Assembly (NCBI GenBank): GCA_028283825.1
Contig: JAPWJW010000005.1
Location: 186,001 to 250,000, forward strand
Reading direction: 5' to 3'
DNA: 64,000 bases
Source: Azospirillaceae bacterium
Lineage (GTDB): Bacteria; Pseudomonadota; Alphaproteobacteria; Azospirillales; Azospirillaceae
Shown: positions 44,842 through 52,977 of the stretch, in pieces
Numbering within the stretch: the stretch's first letter is position 1
How the letters are laid out: the number at the start of each line of letters is the position of its first letter
Position numbers and translations under genes: made by a program
The notes under the pieces: generated by a model
The model's database searches: none
What the model was told of the DNA's origin: nothing
Seen by the model: only the letters and a program-made list of their open reading frames with translations

Positions 44842-45141
44842 CTAGCCCCCGATCATGACGGTGGGCCAGCCCAGCACGATGCTGCCGCCGTGCGCGGTGG
44901 TGTCGCCCATGCGGGCCGCCGGCATGCCCTGGACCATCACCGTGGCCGATCCCTTGATGATGCTGTCGGGCGGCCCGACGCACACCAGCATGTCGCCCAC
45001 CTTGGCCGCGGGCAAGCCGCCGATCAGCACGGTGGGTGCGCCCGGGCCCACGATCGGGCCCCCCACATGGGGGATGGGCGGCAGGCCGGGCGTCACCATG
45101 GGGCAGGTGTGCATGTCGGTCAGTCGGGCGGCGGGCGGCAT
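44842..45141 (-). CDS. PAAR-domain spike tip protein (Afp10-like)
   Basis: 99 residues, Gly/Pro-rich, with the PAAR pattern PPAARLTDMHTCPM, PHVGGPIVGPGAPTVLIGGL, PAARMGDTTAHGG and PTVMIGG. The histidines and cysteines would bind the structural zinc at the tip of the spike. I prefer the ATG at 45141: the GGAGG ribosome site (45151-45155) directly abuts the upstream ATG at 45150 but is well spaced for 45141. It sharpens the VgrG-like spike encoded just upstream. Confidence 0.9.
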   Translation of the reverse strand: MPPAARLTDMHTCPMVTPGLPPIPHVGGPIVGPGAPTVLIGGLPAAKVGDMLVCVGPPDSIIKGSATVMVQGMPAARMGDTTAHGGSIVLGWPTVMIGG

Positions 45142-45162
45142 GGGGGGCATCCTCCGGCGGGT

Positions 45163-47694
45163 TCAGTTGATCTTGACCAGGGCGCCCTGGACCGTGACGA
45201 TGCCGGACGCCACCAGCTTGGCCTCCGCGTTGCCCTGGGCCTGGAAACTGGTCTGTGCCGTCTGCTTGATCTGCAATCCTTCGACCGTGACGTTGGCGCT
45301 GGCCTTGGCGGCGATGTTGGCCTGGGCCGTCAGGTTGATGCTGCCCTTGGCCTTCAGGGTCAGGTCGGCCGCACTTTCCAGGGTGATGCCGCCGGCGGCG
45401 AACGTCGCCTTGTTGCCGTTGATGTCCTTCACCGTGATGGTCTTGGCGTCGTCGTCCAGGCGGACGCTCTGCCCGCCCGGGGTGCTGACCTCCACCGCCT
45501 TCTTGTCCTCGAAGAAGTCGATGCGCAGCTTGGACGCGGTGACGATGGTCTTCTGGGTGTTCTTGGCCGTGGGCGGCACTGGCGGCGCCCGTCCCTTGCT
45601 GTACAGGCTGCCGACGATGACGGGGAAGCGGGGGTCGTCGTTCATGAACGCCACCACCACCTCGTCCCCCACCTCGGGATAGAATTCGGCGCCGAAGCCT
45701 TTTGAAGCGTAGAAACTGCCCAGCCGCGCCCACACGCCCAGCGTGCCGGTGGCCTGCAGCAGGGGAATGGTGACGTAGACACGGAATTCGCCCGCCGGAT
45801 CGCCGTCGATCTTCTGCACCACGCCGGTTTGCAGGCCGCTGATGGGCGGCAACTGGCCGGCGGCGCCGGGGGCGGCGATGTCGGGCGCCGTGGCGGAGAA
45901 CCAGTTGGGCGACAGGCCGAATTCCGTCGTCGTCAGCCAGAAGCCGTCGGTCACGTTGTGGTGCACGCCGGAGATGAAGGCGTCGCCGTTGAAACGGGCA
46001 CCCACGCCGGCCAGGGTGATCATCGCCCCGACCTTGGCCAGCGCGCTGCCCTGGAAGGCCACGGCCCCCCGGATCTTGGACAGGCGCACCTTCATCAGCT
46101 CGGCCGAGGACCAGGCGGTCAGCTGCGCCGCGGGCAGGTCGCCACCGGTCTGCTGGGGGTATAGGCCAACCTTGAACACCTTGGCCAAGGTTTCGGACGA
46201 GATGTTGCCCGGCTCCGACACCGGGGCCGATGGCGTCGATGACTTGGCCAGCGCCTGCGCCGCCGGATCCCAGGCGAAGCTCTTGATGGCGCTGGGCGTG
46301 TATTGCGTGGCCGCGTCCATGTCCGCCTTGAAGTCCAGCATGGATTGGCCGTAGGTCACGGTCAGCACCGGGGCCGCACCGGTGTTGGGGGGCGCCACCG
46401 TCACCTTGGCGGCGTCCACGATCACCACCATGCTGTTCAGTTGGGCGCGGATCAGCATGAGGTCCCAGTCGGTGCAATAATACTGCACGATGACATCCTG
46501 CTGGCCCGATGTGGCGGTGACGGACTTGGACAGGCCGGCGTTGCCGATCAGCTTGCCGATCAGGTCGCTGTCGGTGGTCTTCTCATAGATGGCGTTGTTG
46601 CGCTCCAGCGTCATGGTGATGGCCATGTCGGTGGCCTCCACGATCAGCTTGGACGCCTCGTTCTCCGTCACCTCGACGCCTTGGCGGTAGATCACGCCGG
46701 TGAACACGGTGGTGCCCGGCGCGTTGTCGTATCCCAGCGTGATCGACAGTGTCGCGCCGGGGATCAGGCTGTCGCTCTCGCTGATGGGGAAGGTTTCCTC
46801 CGCGGGGCTGCCGTCGTACAGCACCAGCCGGGCCTTCGGGATCTTGTTGACACCCTTCCACACGTCGATCGACTGCACCTGCCAGGTGCTGTCCAGCGCC
46901 TTGCCGTTGGCGGTGATGGTATGGGTGGCCAGGGCACCGGCCGCCTGCAGGGGCGACGGCGCCGTCATGACAGGCCCTCCAGCAGGCTGGCGCTCTCGGA
47001 TGTCGGGCCGGCCACGCGGCGGGAACAGCAGCTGGCTGCCAGGAACCAGGCGGCGGAAGTCGGTCAGGTTGTTGGTGGCCGCCACGCCCATGTAATACAG
47101 GCTGCTGCCGTAGATGCGGTGGCACAGGGCGGGCAGGGTGTCGCCGGCCGCCACCGTCACCAGGTGGCTGAGGTCGGGGGAATTCTTGTTGGCCTGCTTG
47201 GCCAGCTGGTTTTCGCTGGTGAAGCCCAGGAAGGTGACGCTGGCCTTGGCGCGCAGGGGCGTGCCGTCGGGCTTGAACAGCGTGTAGCTGATGTTCAGCG
47301 AGGACATGCGGCACTGGAACTGCAATTGCGCCCAGGACAGCTTCACATAGTTCGGGCTGTGGATGCGGCTGTTCATGTTCAGGACCAACGCCTGGAACTG
47401 CGCGATCAGGCCGGCCACGCCGTCGGCCGGCGCGTCCGATACGCCGGCCAGCGGGCTGGGCACCACGCCCGTGGCATCGAATACCAGGTCGAAGGAGACG
47501 CTGTCGCAGCCGACGCGGTTGAAGTCGGGCGAGGGGCCGTTGCTGCCCTGGGCCTGGCGGTTGTTGTAGAGGATCTTGAATTTATAGACGTAGGTTGCCG
47601 GATTGATCCACACGGTGAAGGGCTTGCCGACCGCGGTGTTGAAATCCGCGTCGGAATAGGCCGTGATGGTCATTTTTTCCAGGCTGCCCATCAT
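45163..47694 (-). CDS. Fused LysM tail protein and VgrG-like spike (Afp7+Afp8-like)
   Basis: 843 residues in one frame. Residues 1 to about 225 form an Afp7-like protein with a LysM domain (LVTVAAGDTLPALCHRIYGS, VPGSQLLFPP). From about residue 243 it is a VgrG/gpD-like spike: SIDVWKGVNKIPKARLVLYD, FTGVIYRQGVEVTENEASKL, an OB domain (WARLGSFYASKGFGAEFYPE, VGDEVVVAFMND), and a C-terminal beta-helix rich in GITLESAADLTLKAKGSINL. In other eCIS loci these are two genes. An internal ATG at 46968 has an excellent GGAGGG site 6 bases away, so VgrG may also be made separately. Skipping one base near 47010-47020 would give a stop overlapping that ATG, so a one-base change may have fused the genes. Confidence 0.82.
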   Translation of the reverse strand: MMGSLEKMTITAYSDADFNTAVGKPFTVWINPATYVYKFKILYNNRQAQGSNGPSPDFNRVGCDSVSFDLVFDATGVVPSPLAGVSDAPADGVAGLIAQFQALVLNMNSRIHSPNYVKLSWAQLQFQCRMSSLNISYTLFKPDGTPLRAKASVTFLGFTSENQLAKQANKNSPDLSHLVTVAAGDTLPALCHRIYGSSLYYMGVAATNNLTDFRRLVPGSQLLFPPRGRPDIRERQPAGGPVMTAPSPLQAAGALATHTITANGKALDSTWQVQSIDVWKGVNKIPKARLVLYDGSPAEETFPISESDSLIPGATLSITLGYDNAPGTTVFTGVIYRQGVEVTENEASKLIVEATDMAITMTLERNNAIYEKTTDSDLIGKLIGNAGLSKSVTATSGQQDVIVQYYCTDWDLMLIRAQLNSMVVIVDAAKVTVAPPNTGAAPVLTVTYGQSMLDFKADMDAATQYTPSAIKSFAWDPAAQALAKSSTPSAPVSEPGNISSETLAKVFKVGLYPQQTGGDLPAAQLTAWSSAELMKVRLSKIRGAVAFQGSALAKVGAMITLAGVGARFNGDAFISGVHHNVTDGFWLTTTEFGLSPNWFSATAPDIAAPGAAGQLPPISGLQTGVVQKIDGDPAGEFRVYVTIPLLQATGTLGVWARLGSFYASKGFGAEFYPEVGDEVVVAFMNDDPRFPVIVGSLYSKGRAPPVPPTAKNTQKTIVTASKLRIDFFEDKKAVEVSTPGGQSVRLDDDAKTITVKDINGNKATFAAGGITLESAADLTLKAKGSINLTAQANIAAKASANVTVEGLQIKQTAQTSFQAQGNAEAKLVASGIVTVQGALVKIN

Positions 47695-47695
47695 G

Positions 47696-47908
47696 TCAGC
47701 GTGTCTCTGTCGCGCGCAGGACCGCCAGCACCCGGCGCACGCACCGGCTGACGATGTCGTTGATCTGGGTATCGTTCAGCGATGCGCCGTTCATCTCGCC
47801 CTGGTCGTCCCCCTCGCCGCCGCACTCCGACGATGAACGGCCCGATGCCTGGCCGCCGCCCTCGCGCACGGCCAGGCGGACGCCGATTTCGCTGATTTCC
47901 AGGGGCAT
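47696..47908 (-). CDS. DUF5908-family small protein (Afp6-like)
   Basis: 70 residues. The N-terminus MPLEISEIGVRLAVREGG is the signature of the DUF5908 proteins found between tube and LysM genes in eCIS loci. I chose the ATG at 47908, which has a GAGG site about 8 bases upstream; the open frame extends to 47956 without support. A charged middle and a helical end (NDTQINDIVSRCVRRVLAVL) follow. Its function is unknown; the constant position suggests a structural or assembly role. Confidence 0.75.
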   Translation of the reverse strand: MPLEISEIGVRLAVREGGGQASGRSSSECGGEGDDQGEMNGASLNDTQINDIVSRCVRRVLAVLRATETR

Positions 47909-47948
47909 GTCGCACCTCGCTTCCGCCGACCGGGGTCGGCGCTTGGTT

Positions 47949-48479
47949 TCAGGCATCGATCAGCAACGCCACCGACGCGACCATCGCCAAGGCCTCGTTC
48001 AGCGGGATGCGGGTGACATAGGCGTATGCGAACTCCAGCGATTCCGTCAGGACGGCGTTGGACGTGGAATTCAGCGGACCGGTGACCCAGCGCACGGGCC
48101 AGGCGCGGGTGAAGTTCCAGGCGACCAGGGGCAACTGGTTCTCCCCCAGCAGCATCACCACCAGCGTCTGGGTCAGGATGGGCTGGGACAGGGTGCTGCC
48201 GACCGTCTGCGCCGCCCATTCCGACAGGAAGGACGGTGCCGTGACGTAACCGCGCTTCAGCACCAGGTTGGGATAACGACCGACACCGGGTAGCTTGTGG
48301 ACATAGCGGTTCTCCCCGCCCTCCTTCAGGTCCTCGACGTCGAACTTGGCCTCTATCCCGCTGACCTCCTGGAAACTGGCGTCCGCGCGGCTCAGCAGTT
48401 GCAGCGGGGTTCCACTGCCCGCCACTGCGACGGTGAAGTAGAACCCCGGTGCCGGGTAATAGGGGCCGCTGCCCAGCAT
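47949..48479 (-). CDS. Tail tube protein 2 (Afp5-like, gp19 family)
   Basis: 176 residues of the T4 gp19-like tube family: PAPGFYFTVAVAG, FQEVSGIEAKFDVEDLKEGG, HKLPGVGRYPNLVLKRGYVT, then WNFTRAWPVRWVTGPLNSTS. It is longer than tube protein 1, and in eCIS this paralogue usually forms the tube layer that contacts the baseplate. It starts 6 bases after the first tube gene. Confidence 0.88.
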   Translation of the reverse strand: MLGSGPYYPAPGFYFTVAVAGSGTPLQLLSRADASFQEVSGIEAKFDVEDLKEGGENRYVHKLPGVGRYPNLVLKRGYVTAPSFLSEWAAQTVGSTLSQPILTQTLVVMLLGENQLPLVAWNFTRAWPVRWVTGPLNSTSNAVLTESLEFAYAYVTRIPLNEALAMVASVALLIDA

Positions 48480-48485
48480 GGGACC

Positions 48486-48935
48486 TTACGGCGCGGAGAT
48501 GACCAGCGTTTCGTAGGCCACCTCCACGCTTTCCACGGCAACCTCGTTGCCTTCGGACTTCAGGTCGGTGCCGGTGACCTTGGTGGGCCAGGCGTTGTTC
48601 AGCGTCCACACCATCTTGGGCGCGCCGGTTTCGTCCAGCAGGTTGATGACCACCGTCTGGCGGGCGATGGTGTTCATCTTGATCTGGTTGAACCAGTTCC
48701 ACAGGGTGGCGTCGTTGACGAAGATGCCCTTGCGCATGGTGACGTTGCTCACCTTGCCCAGGCCCGGCATCTTGATCGGGTAGAAGCTGGGGCTGTCCCC
48801 GTGCCGGTATTCGATGGGCCGCGCCTCGGAATCCAGGCCCGTCACCTCCTGGAAACTGACATTGTTGCCGCCGATCTGGACGGAGAAGTAGAATTTAGGA
48901 AGCGGCCAAATGTTGTTTTGCACTTCACCAGTCAT
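48486..48935 (-). CDS. Major tail tube protein (Afp1-like, gp19 family)
   Basis: 149 residues with an AGGAG ribosome site. Family motifs: LPKFYFSVQIGGNNVSFQEV, RHGDSPSFYPIKMPGLGKVS, VTMRKGIFVNDATLWNWFNQ and LNNAWPTKVTGTDLKSEGNE. It builds the inner tube that is driven into the target on contraction. It lies between the sheath gene and the second tube gene, the usual eCIS order. Confidence 0.92.
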   Translation of the reverse strand: MTGEVQNNIWPLPKFYFSVQIGGNNVSFQEVTGLDSEARPIEYRHGDSPSFYPIKMPGLGKVSNVTMRKGIFVNDATLWNWFNQIKMNTIARQTVVINLLDETGAPKMVWTLNNAWPTKVTGTDLKSEGNEVAVESVEVAYETLVISAP

Positions 48936-48974
48936 GGTGTTCTCCTATTCTTCGCGGATGCGTGAAGGGCGCGC

Positions 48975-50612
48975 TTAGACGCCCTGCATCTTCTGGGTGA
49001 AGGTCAGTTCGATGAATTCCGCCGGATGGACCATCTGCAGGGTGACGGCGACGACCATATAGCCGTTCAGGATGTCCTGCCCCGTCATGGTGGAACCCAG
49101 GCCGCACTGCACCGAGAAGGCGTCGCTGGCCTTGTCGCCCATCAGCCCGCCCTGGGTCCAAAGCCCGGTCAGGAAGTTGGAGATCATGCCCGTGACCGTT
49201 ACCCAGGTCTGGCCGTCGTTGGCGGCGAAGACAAAGGGCTGCAGCGCGGTCTTGATCGACTGCTCGATATAGACCAGCGTGCGGCGCACCTGGATGTAGC
49301 GATAGTCGTTGCTGTTGCCGTCCAGGGTGCGGGCACCCCACACCACCGTGCCGCGGTTGGTGAAGGCGCGCAGGATGTTGATGGCGTTGCCGTTCAGCGG
49401 GACGTTGTAATCGCCCTGTTCGGCATCGGTCACCAGCACCTCGGGCGCGATCACCGAGAGCATCGACATGTTGGCCGGTGCGTTCCAGACGCCACGGTTG
49501 GCGTCGTTGCTGGTCCAGATGCCCGCCATGGGGCCGCTGGCCGGCGCCGCGTTCAGCTTGTGGACCAGGATCTCCTCGACCTGCTGAAGCAAGGGCAGGG
49601 CGTTGCACAGGTACTGGTCCAGCGCCTGGATTTCCGCCGGCGTAAGCGGCACGGCCGGGGGCGTGGTCGGGAACGCCTCCGTCAACTTGGTGTCGACCTG
49701 TTTGTACTTGGCGGAGTCCTTCGTATAAAGATCGGCGTTCTGCTGCTTCAGCAGGCCCTCCAACTGATTGGTCCCCGCGGCGGGCGTGCCTTGCAGGTTC
49801 GTGTAGTCCACGTCGCTGACGGACAGGACGTTGGTTTGCAGGGCCGGGGCGTAGGCGGTGCCGTAGCTGAAGTTGGCCGACGCCGGCGCGATCGCGCCGT
49901 AGAAGGTGTCCTGCTGCGCGGCCAATCCGTCCTTGGTCCATGTCGACGGATCGGTGGCCCCCGGCAGGTCCAGGATCGCCACCCGGTCCTGAAGGGTGGC
50001 CGCCTGGTTCACCATGGCGCACACGACCTCCGAATAATCGGTCGCTACCTTCTTTGCCGCGTCATAGGGCAGCAGGCAGGCGTCGGGGACCAGCACCATG
50101 GTCGGCCCGACCTTGTCCTGGGCCACGGCCAGGCCGTCGAGCAGGGCTTGCTTGTCCACCGAGACGGGGGTGCCGGTGAACGGGGCCGTCGACTTTTGGC
50201 CGCCATAGTTGGCGACGGAGACGACGTAGCAGATGCCGCCGCCGTTGGCGTAGAACAGCTTTACGGCCGTGAAAAGATTGAAATGCCCCGTGGTGGTGGG
50301 GCTGACGGCGTAATAGCCGACGCCCGTGCCGTCCGGCTTGGCGGCCTCGAAGTCGAAATTAGCGTCCGCCGTGGAATCGGTGACGGCATATTGGACATCG
50401 TACGCATAGCCGAAATAGCTGTAGTAATCAGCCATCGAGGTCAACTCGACCGCCTGCATGTAGACTTGCTTAAAGCTGACAGGGTCGCGGGCGAAATCGG
50501 TATAGCCGATGAAGATGGGCACGGCGGTCGCCACGCCGACAATGGATGGCGGGAATGCCGGCAGTTCGGTCAGATAGACGCCCGGCGTGGTGCGGTTCCT
50601 CAAGCTCGACAT
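48975..50612 (-). CDS. Contractile tail sheath protein (single sheath)
   Basis: 545 residues from the ATG at 50612, with a strong GGGGAGGAG site. The N-terminus RTTPGVYLTELPAFPPSIVG and the C-terminal domain (INILRAFTNRGTVVWGARTL, YIQVRRTLVYIEQSIKTALQ, PAEFIELTFTQKMQGV) are diagnostic of phage-like sheath proteins. An inserted helical region (about residues 265-350) separates the halves. Afp and PVC have two or three sheath genes; this locus has one. Confidence 0.94.
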   Translation of the reverse strand: MSSLRNRTTPGVYLTELPAFPPSIVGVATAVPIFIGYTDFARDPVSFKQVYMQAVELTSMADYYSYFGYAYDVQYAVTDSTADANFDFEAAKPDGTGVGYYAVSPTTTGHFNLFTAVKLFYANGGGICYVVSVANYGGQKSTAPFTGTPVSVDKQALLDGLAVAQDKVGPTMVLVPDACLLPYDAAKKVATDYSEVVCAMVNQAATLQDRVAILDLPGATDPSTWTKDGLAAQQDTFYGAIAPASANFSYGTAYAPALQTNVLSVSDVDYTNLQGTPAAGTNQLEGLLKQQNADLYTKDSAKYKQVDTKLTEAFPTTPPAVPLTPAEIQALDQYLCNALPLLQQVEEILVHKLNAAPASGPMAGIWTSNDANRGVWNAPANMSMLSVIAPEVLVTDAEQGDYNVPLNGNAINILRAFTNRGTVVWGARTLDGNSNDYRYIQVRRTLVYIEQSIKTALQPFVFAANDGQTWVTVTGMISNFLTGLWTQGGLMGDKASDAFSVQCGLGSTMTGQDILNGYMVVAVTLQMVHPAEFIELTFTQKMQGV

Positions 50613-50675
50613 GGTAACTCTCCTCCCCATGGGTCGAAAAATGACGGACGCGAGGCGGGGGGCCGCACGCCGGAC

Positions 50676-52028
50676 TCAGACATAGACGAACATTTCGGAC
50701 AGGCCGGCCGACAGCGGGTCGGGAATGGTCCCGCTGTCGTTGGGCCAGACCGGGGTGCTGGGGGCCGCCGGCAGGAAATCCATGCGGACCTCGCTCTCAT
50801 GGCCATCCGGTGCCCGCCGGCGGCCGCGCAGGCGAAAGCGTTCCGGCGGGTGCTGCTTCAGCGGCAGGGTCGCGATGGCGTCCAGTACGGCCGCGACCTC
50901 ACCCGTGGGCAGGCGCACGTCGTTCCGCCGGACGAACTCCATTCCCCGGCCCTCGATCTTCAGGTCGGACAGGATGCCGCCAGGGCTTTGCGACACCACG
51001 TAGTAGCGCCATTGCGTCGGGCGGGCTTCGAAGTACAGGTTGTATTGGATGTCGCCCACCCGGGCCGGATCGAACGGGTCGGTGGAGAACAGGGGCGGAT
51101 AGGGATAGACGCCGTCGGCGTATTGGCTGTCGTCCGCGGGTTGGCTGAACAGGATGTCCAGGAAGTACAGGGGCGTCGGGCTGGCGATCGTGTAAAGGCG
51201 GTATTCCGCGGCCGGCGGCGGCGATTCCATGGTCTGGACCTGCAACTTGTACAGCCCCATGGGCAAGGACCCCAGGTTCACCTGCGCGTAATGCGGGGCG
51301 ACATAGTCGTCCGGGGGATCGTCGGGCCGTATCTTCTGGCAGTGCACGACCTGGCCGGAGATGTCGTACACGTCGACGCACAGGGCGTCCGTCGGCACCG
51401 CCATGGGGAACTGCGGCCGGGTCACGAATTGCCAGTCGTCCCCCTGGTCGCAATGGAAGGTGGCCCGGATATCGCCGGTATCTTGGCCGGTCAGGCGATG
51501 GGATGTGTTGTTGCAGCCGTAGCCATTCAGGATCGTGGGGTTCAGGTCGATCGGCATGGCGGTGAGGCTGACGTAGCTGGTGACCATGGGGGTCACGGCG
51601 AATGAAAGCCGGGTCCAGTACTGGGGCTGGAGTGTCCGCGCCGTCGCCTCGGATTGGCCCGGCTCGTCTGGCGGACAGGTCGCGCAAGGGGGGGGATTGT
51701 CGATTGGCGCGCCCTGGCGCAGCAGATAATCCCGCAGCCACGTGATCCGCATTTCGTCGACATAGACGCTGAAGCCGGCCTGGTTGGGACGCATGACCAG
51801 GGCCTGGGATTGCATCAGTTCCATCGTCTCCGGCGTTGGGATGGCCTGGAGATCGGGGCACCGGTCATGGTTGCCGTTGTAGTAGCTGTGGAAAAAGTTG
51901 ACGCTGAACAGATGCTTGAAGCGGCCGGCCGCGTACTCCGTGGCCATCGCCCGGACATCGGCCGCCGCCGCGCCCTTATCCTTGGAACCGGTGATGTATT
52001 GGAAGGACCAGTTCGGCAACCGCCTCAT
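50676..52028 (-). CDS. eCIS-associated protein of unknown function
   Basis: 450 residues. I do not recognise a named domain. The start (PNWSFQYITGSKDKGAAAAD) and the many beta-type segments rich in Tyr, Pro and Cys (DNPPPCATCPPDEPGQSEAT; GYGCNNTSHRLTG) suggest a structural beta protein; the middle (ALCVDVYDISGQVVHCQKIR) resembles an immunoglobulin-like strand pattern. The gene overlaps the Pvc16-like gene by ATGA and precedes the sheath gene, so it is within the operon. A cap, anchor or surface role is possible but unproven. Confidence 0.7.
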   Translation of the reverse strand: MRRLPNWSFQYITGSKDKGAAAADVRAMATEYAAGRFKHLFSVNFFHSYYNGNHDRCPDLQAIPTPETMELMQSQALVMRPNQAGFSVYVDEMRITWLRDYLLRQGAPIDNPPPCATCPPDEPGQSEATARTLQPQYWTRLSFAVTPMVTSYVSLTAMPIDLNPTILNGYGCNNTSHRLTGQDTGDIRATFHCDQGDDWQFVTRPQFPMAVPTDALCVDVYDISGQVVHCQKIRPDDPPDDYVAPHYAQVNLGSLPMGLYKLQVQTMESPPPAAEYRLYTIASPTPLYFLDILFSQPADDSQYADGVYPYPPLFSTDPFDPARVGDIQYNLYFEARPTQWRYYVVSQSPGGILSDLKIEGRGMEFVRRNDVRLPTGEVAAVLDAIATLPLKQHPPERFRLRGRRRAPDGHESEVRMDFLPAAPSTPVWPNDSGTIPDPLSAGLSEMFVYV

Positions 52029-52630
52029 GTCGCCGTCCCCTCCAGGCGTTCCATCCGGCCTTGCGCATCGGTGCCGCGGGCGGGATAGGCCCGGGCCTGC
52101 ATGGCGGTGGAGGCGAAGGGGATCAGGCGCAGCTTGTAGAACACACTGGGCAGATAGCGCGTGCCCAGCATGCCCATGACGTAGTTCACCGCCACGGGGT
52201 CCAGGCTGGTGAATTCCAATGTCACCTTGTCGACCACGGGATCCAGTTGCGGCGTGGTCGCATGGGTGAACCAGGGGTTCTGCTGGAAGAAGGCGATGGT
52301 GCGGGAAATGGCGGCCAAGCCTTCCGCATAATTGCGGTCGGTGAAATTGGCCATGAAGATCAGGTGCAGGTCGATATATAGCGGCGGTTGCACCACCGCG
52401 AAGCTGCCGCCCGTGCCCGGTTGCGCCGCCGTGTAACTGGCGATGACCGTTTCATGCGTGATGTTGTAGACGGTCATCACGACCTTGTCCCGGGTCAGGT
52501 CGCTTTCCTGGCCGCTATGGTCGACGATGTTCGACAGCACAATCCAATCGTCGCTGCGATGTCCCAGATTCATCAGGTATTGGTTGGCGGCCTGACGAAT
52601 GGTCTCCAGCACGTTGCGAATGGCGTCCAC
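52025..52630 (-). CDS. DUF4255/Pvc16-like tail terminator protein
   Basis: 201 residues from the GTG at 52630. The Pvc16_N pattern is visible: VDAIRNVLETIRQAANQYL, DWIVLSNIVDHSGQ, VVMTVYNITHETVIASYTAA, YIDLHLIFMANFTDRNYAEG, then ISRTIAFFQQNP. In PVC and Afp the last-named gene of this family caps the tube and sheath. Here it is the first gene of the operon. The upstream extension of the frame has no supporting start. Confidence 0.85.
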   Translation of the reverse strand: MDAIRNVLETIRQAANQYLMNLGHRSDDWIVLSNIVDHSGQESDLTRDKVVMTVYNITHETVIASYTAAQPGTGGSFAVVQPPLYIDLHLIFMANFTDRNYAEGLAAISRTIAFFQQNPWFTHATTPQLDPVVDKVTLEFTSLDPVAVNYVMGMLGTRYLPSVFYKLRLIPFASTAMQARAYPARGTDAQGRMERLEGTAT

Positions 52631-52977
52631 GGGATATCGCTCGTTTTGCAAGGGACAGCGGGGGCATAGAAAAACAATCGGGCCAGCAGGCCCGTTGGTG
52701 CGCCATCGCAACGTGCGTCGGATTAGCGTTTCGAATGTTTATCACGTAAAAAGTGCATTTCAAAATCTTAATTGCTATTCTTATGACATATGAATGTGAA
52801 AACATTCTATCGACAGTATATAAGTGACTGGGCTAGTTTCGATCATCTGGCAGGGCTTCTCGCGCCGGTCGCCGCCAACGCCGGCGAACACGCCCTCAAG
52901 GGTGAGGGCCCTTACGGATCGTTCATTCCAGGCGGCCATTCCCGATGGCACCCATGCCTCATTCGTGAGAGGCTTTC
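52631..52977. promoter_or_regulatory. Divergent regulatory region between the eCIS and the two-component system
   Basis: A 347-base AT-rich gap that should hold the promoters of both units. It contains an exact inverted repeat GAATGT-gaaa-ACATTC (52792-52807) and another GAATGT half-site at 52733-52738. A TATATAA-like stretch (cagtatataagtg, about 52814-52826) could be a -10 region for the plus strand. A 7-base hairpin (gccctca/tgagggc, 52892-52909) lies in the leader of the kinase gene. No confident gene is inside. Confidence 0.5.

Noticed and set aside
44837-46477. N-terminal extension of the gp25-like gene to 46477
   Set aside because: The extension is out-of-frame reading of the PAAR and VgrG-like genes; the true start is the ATG at 44836.
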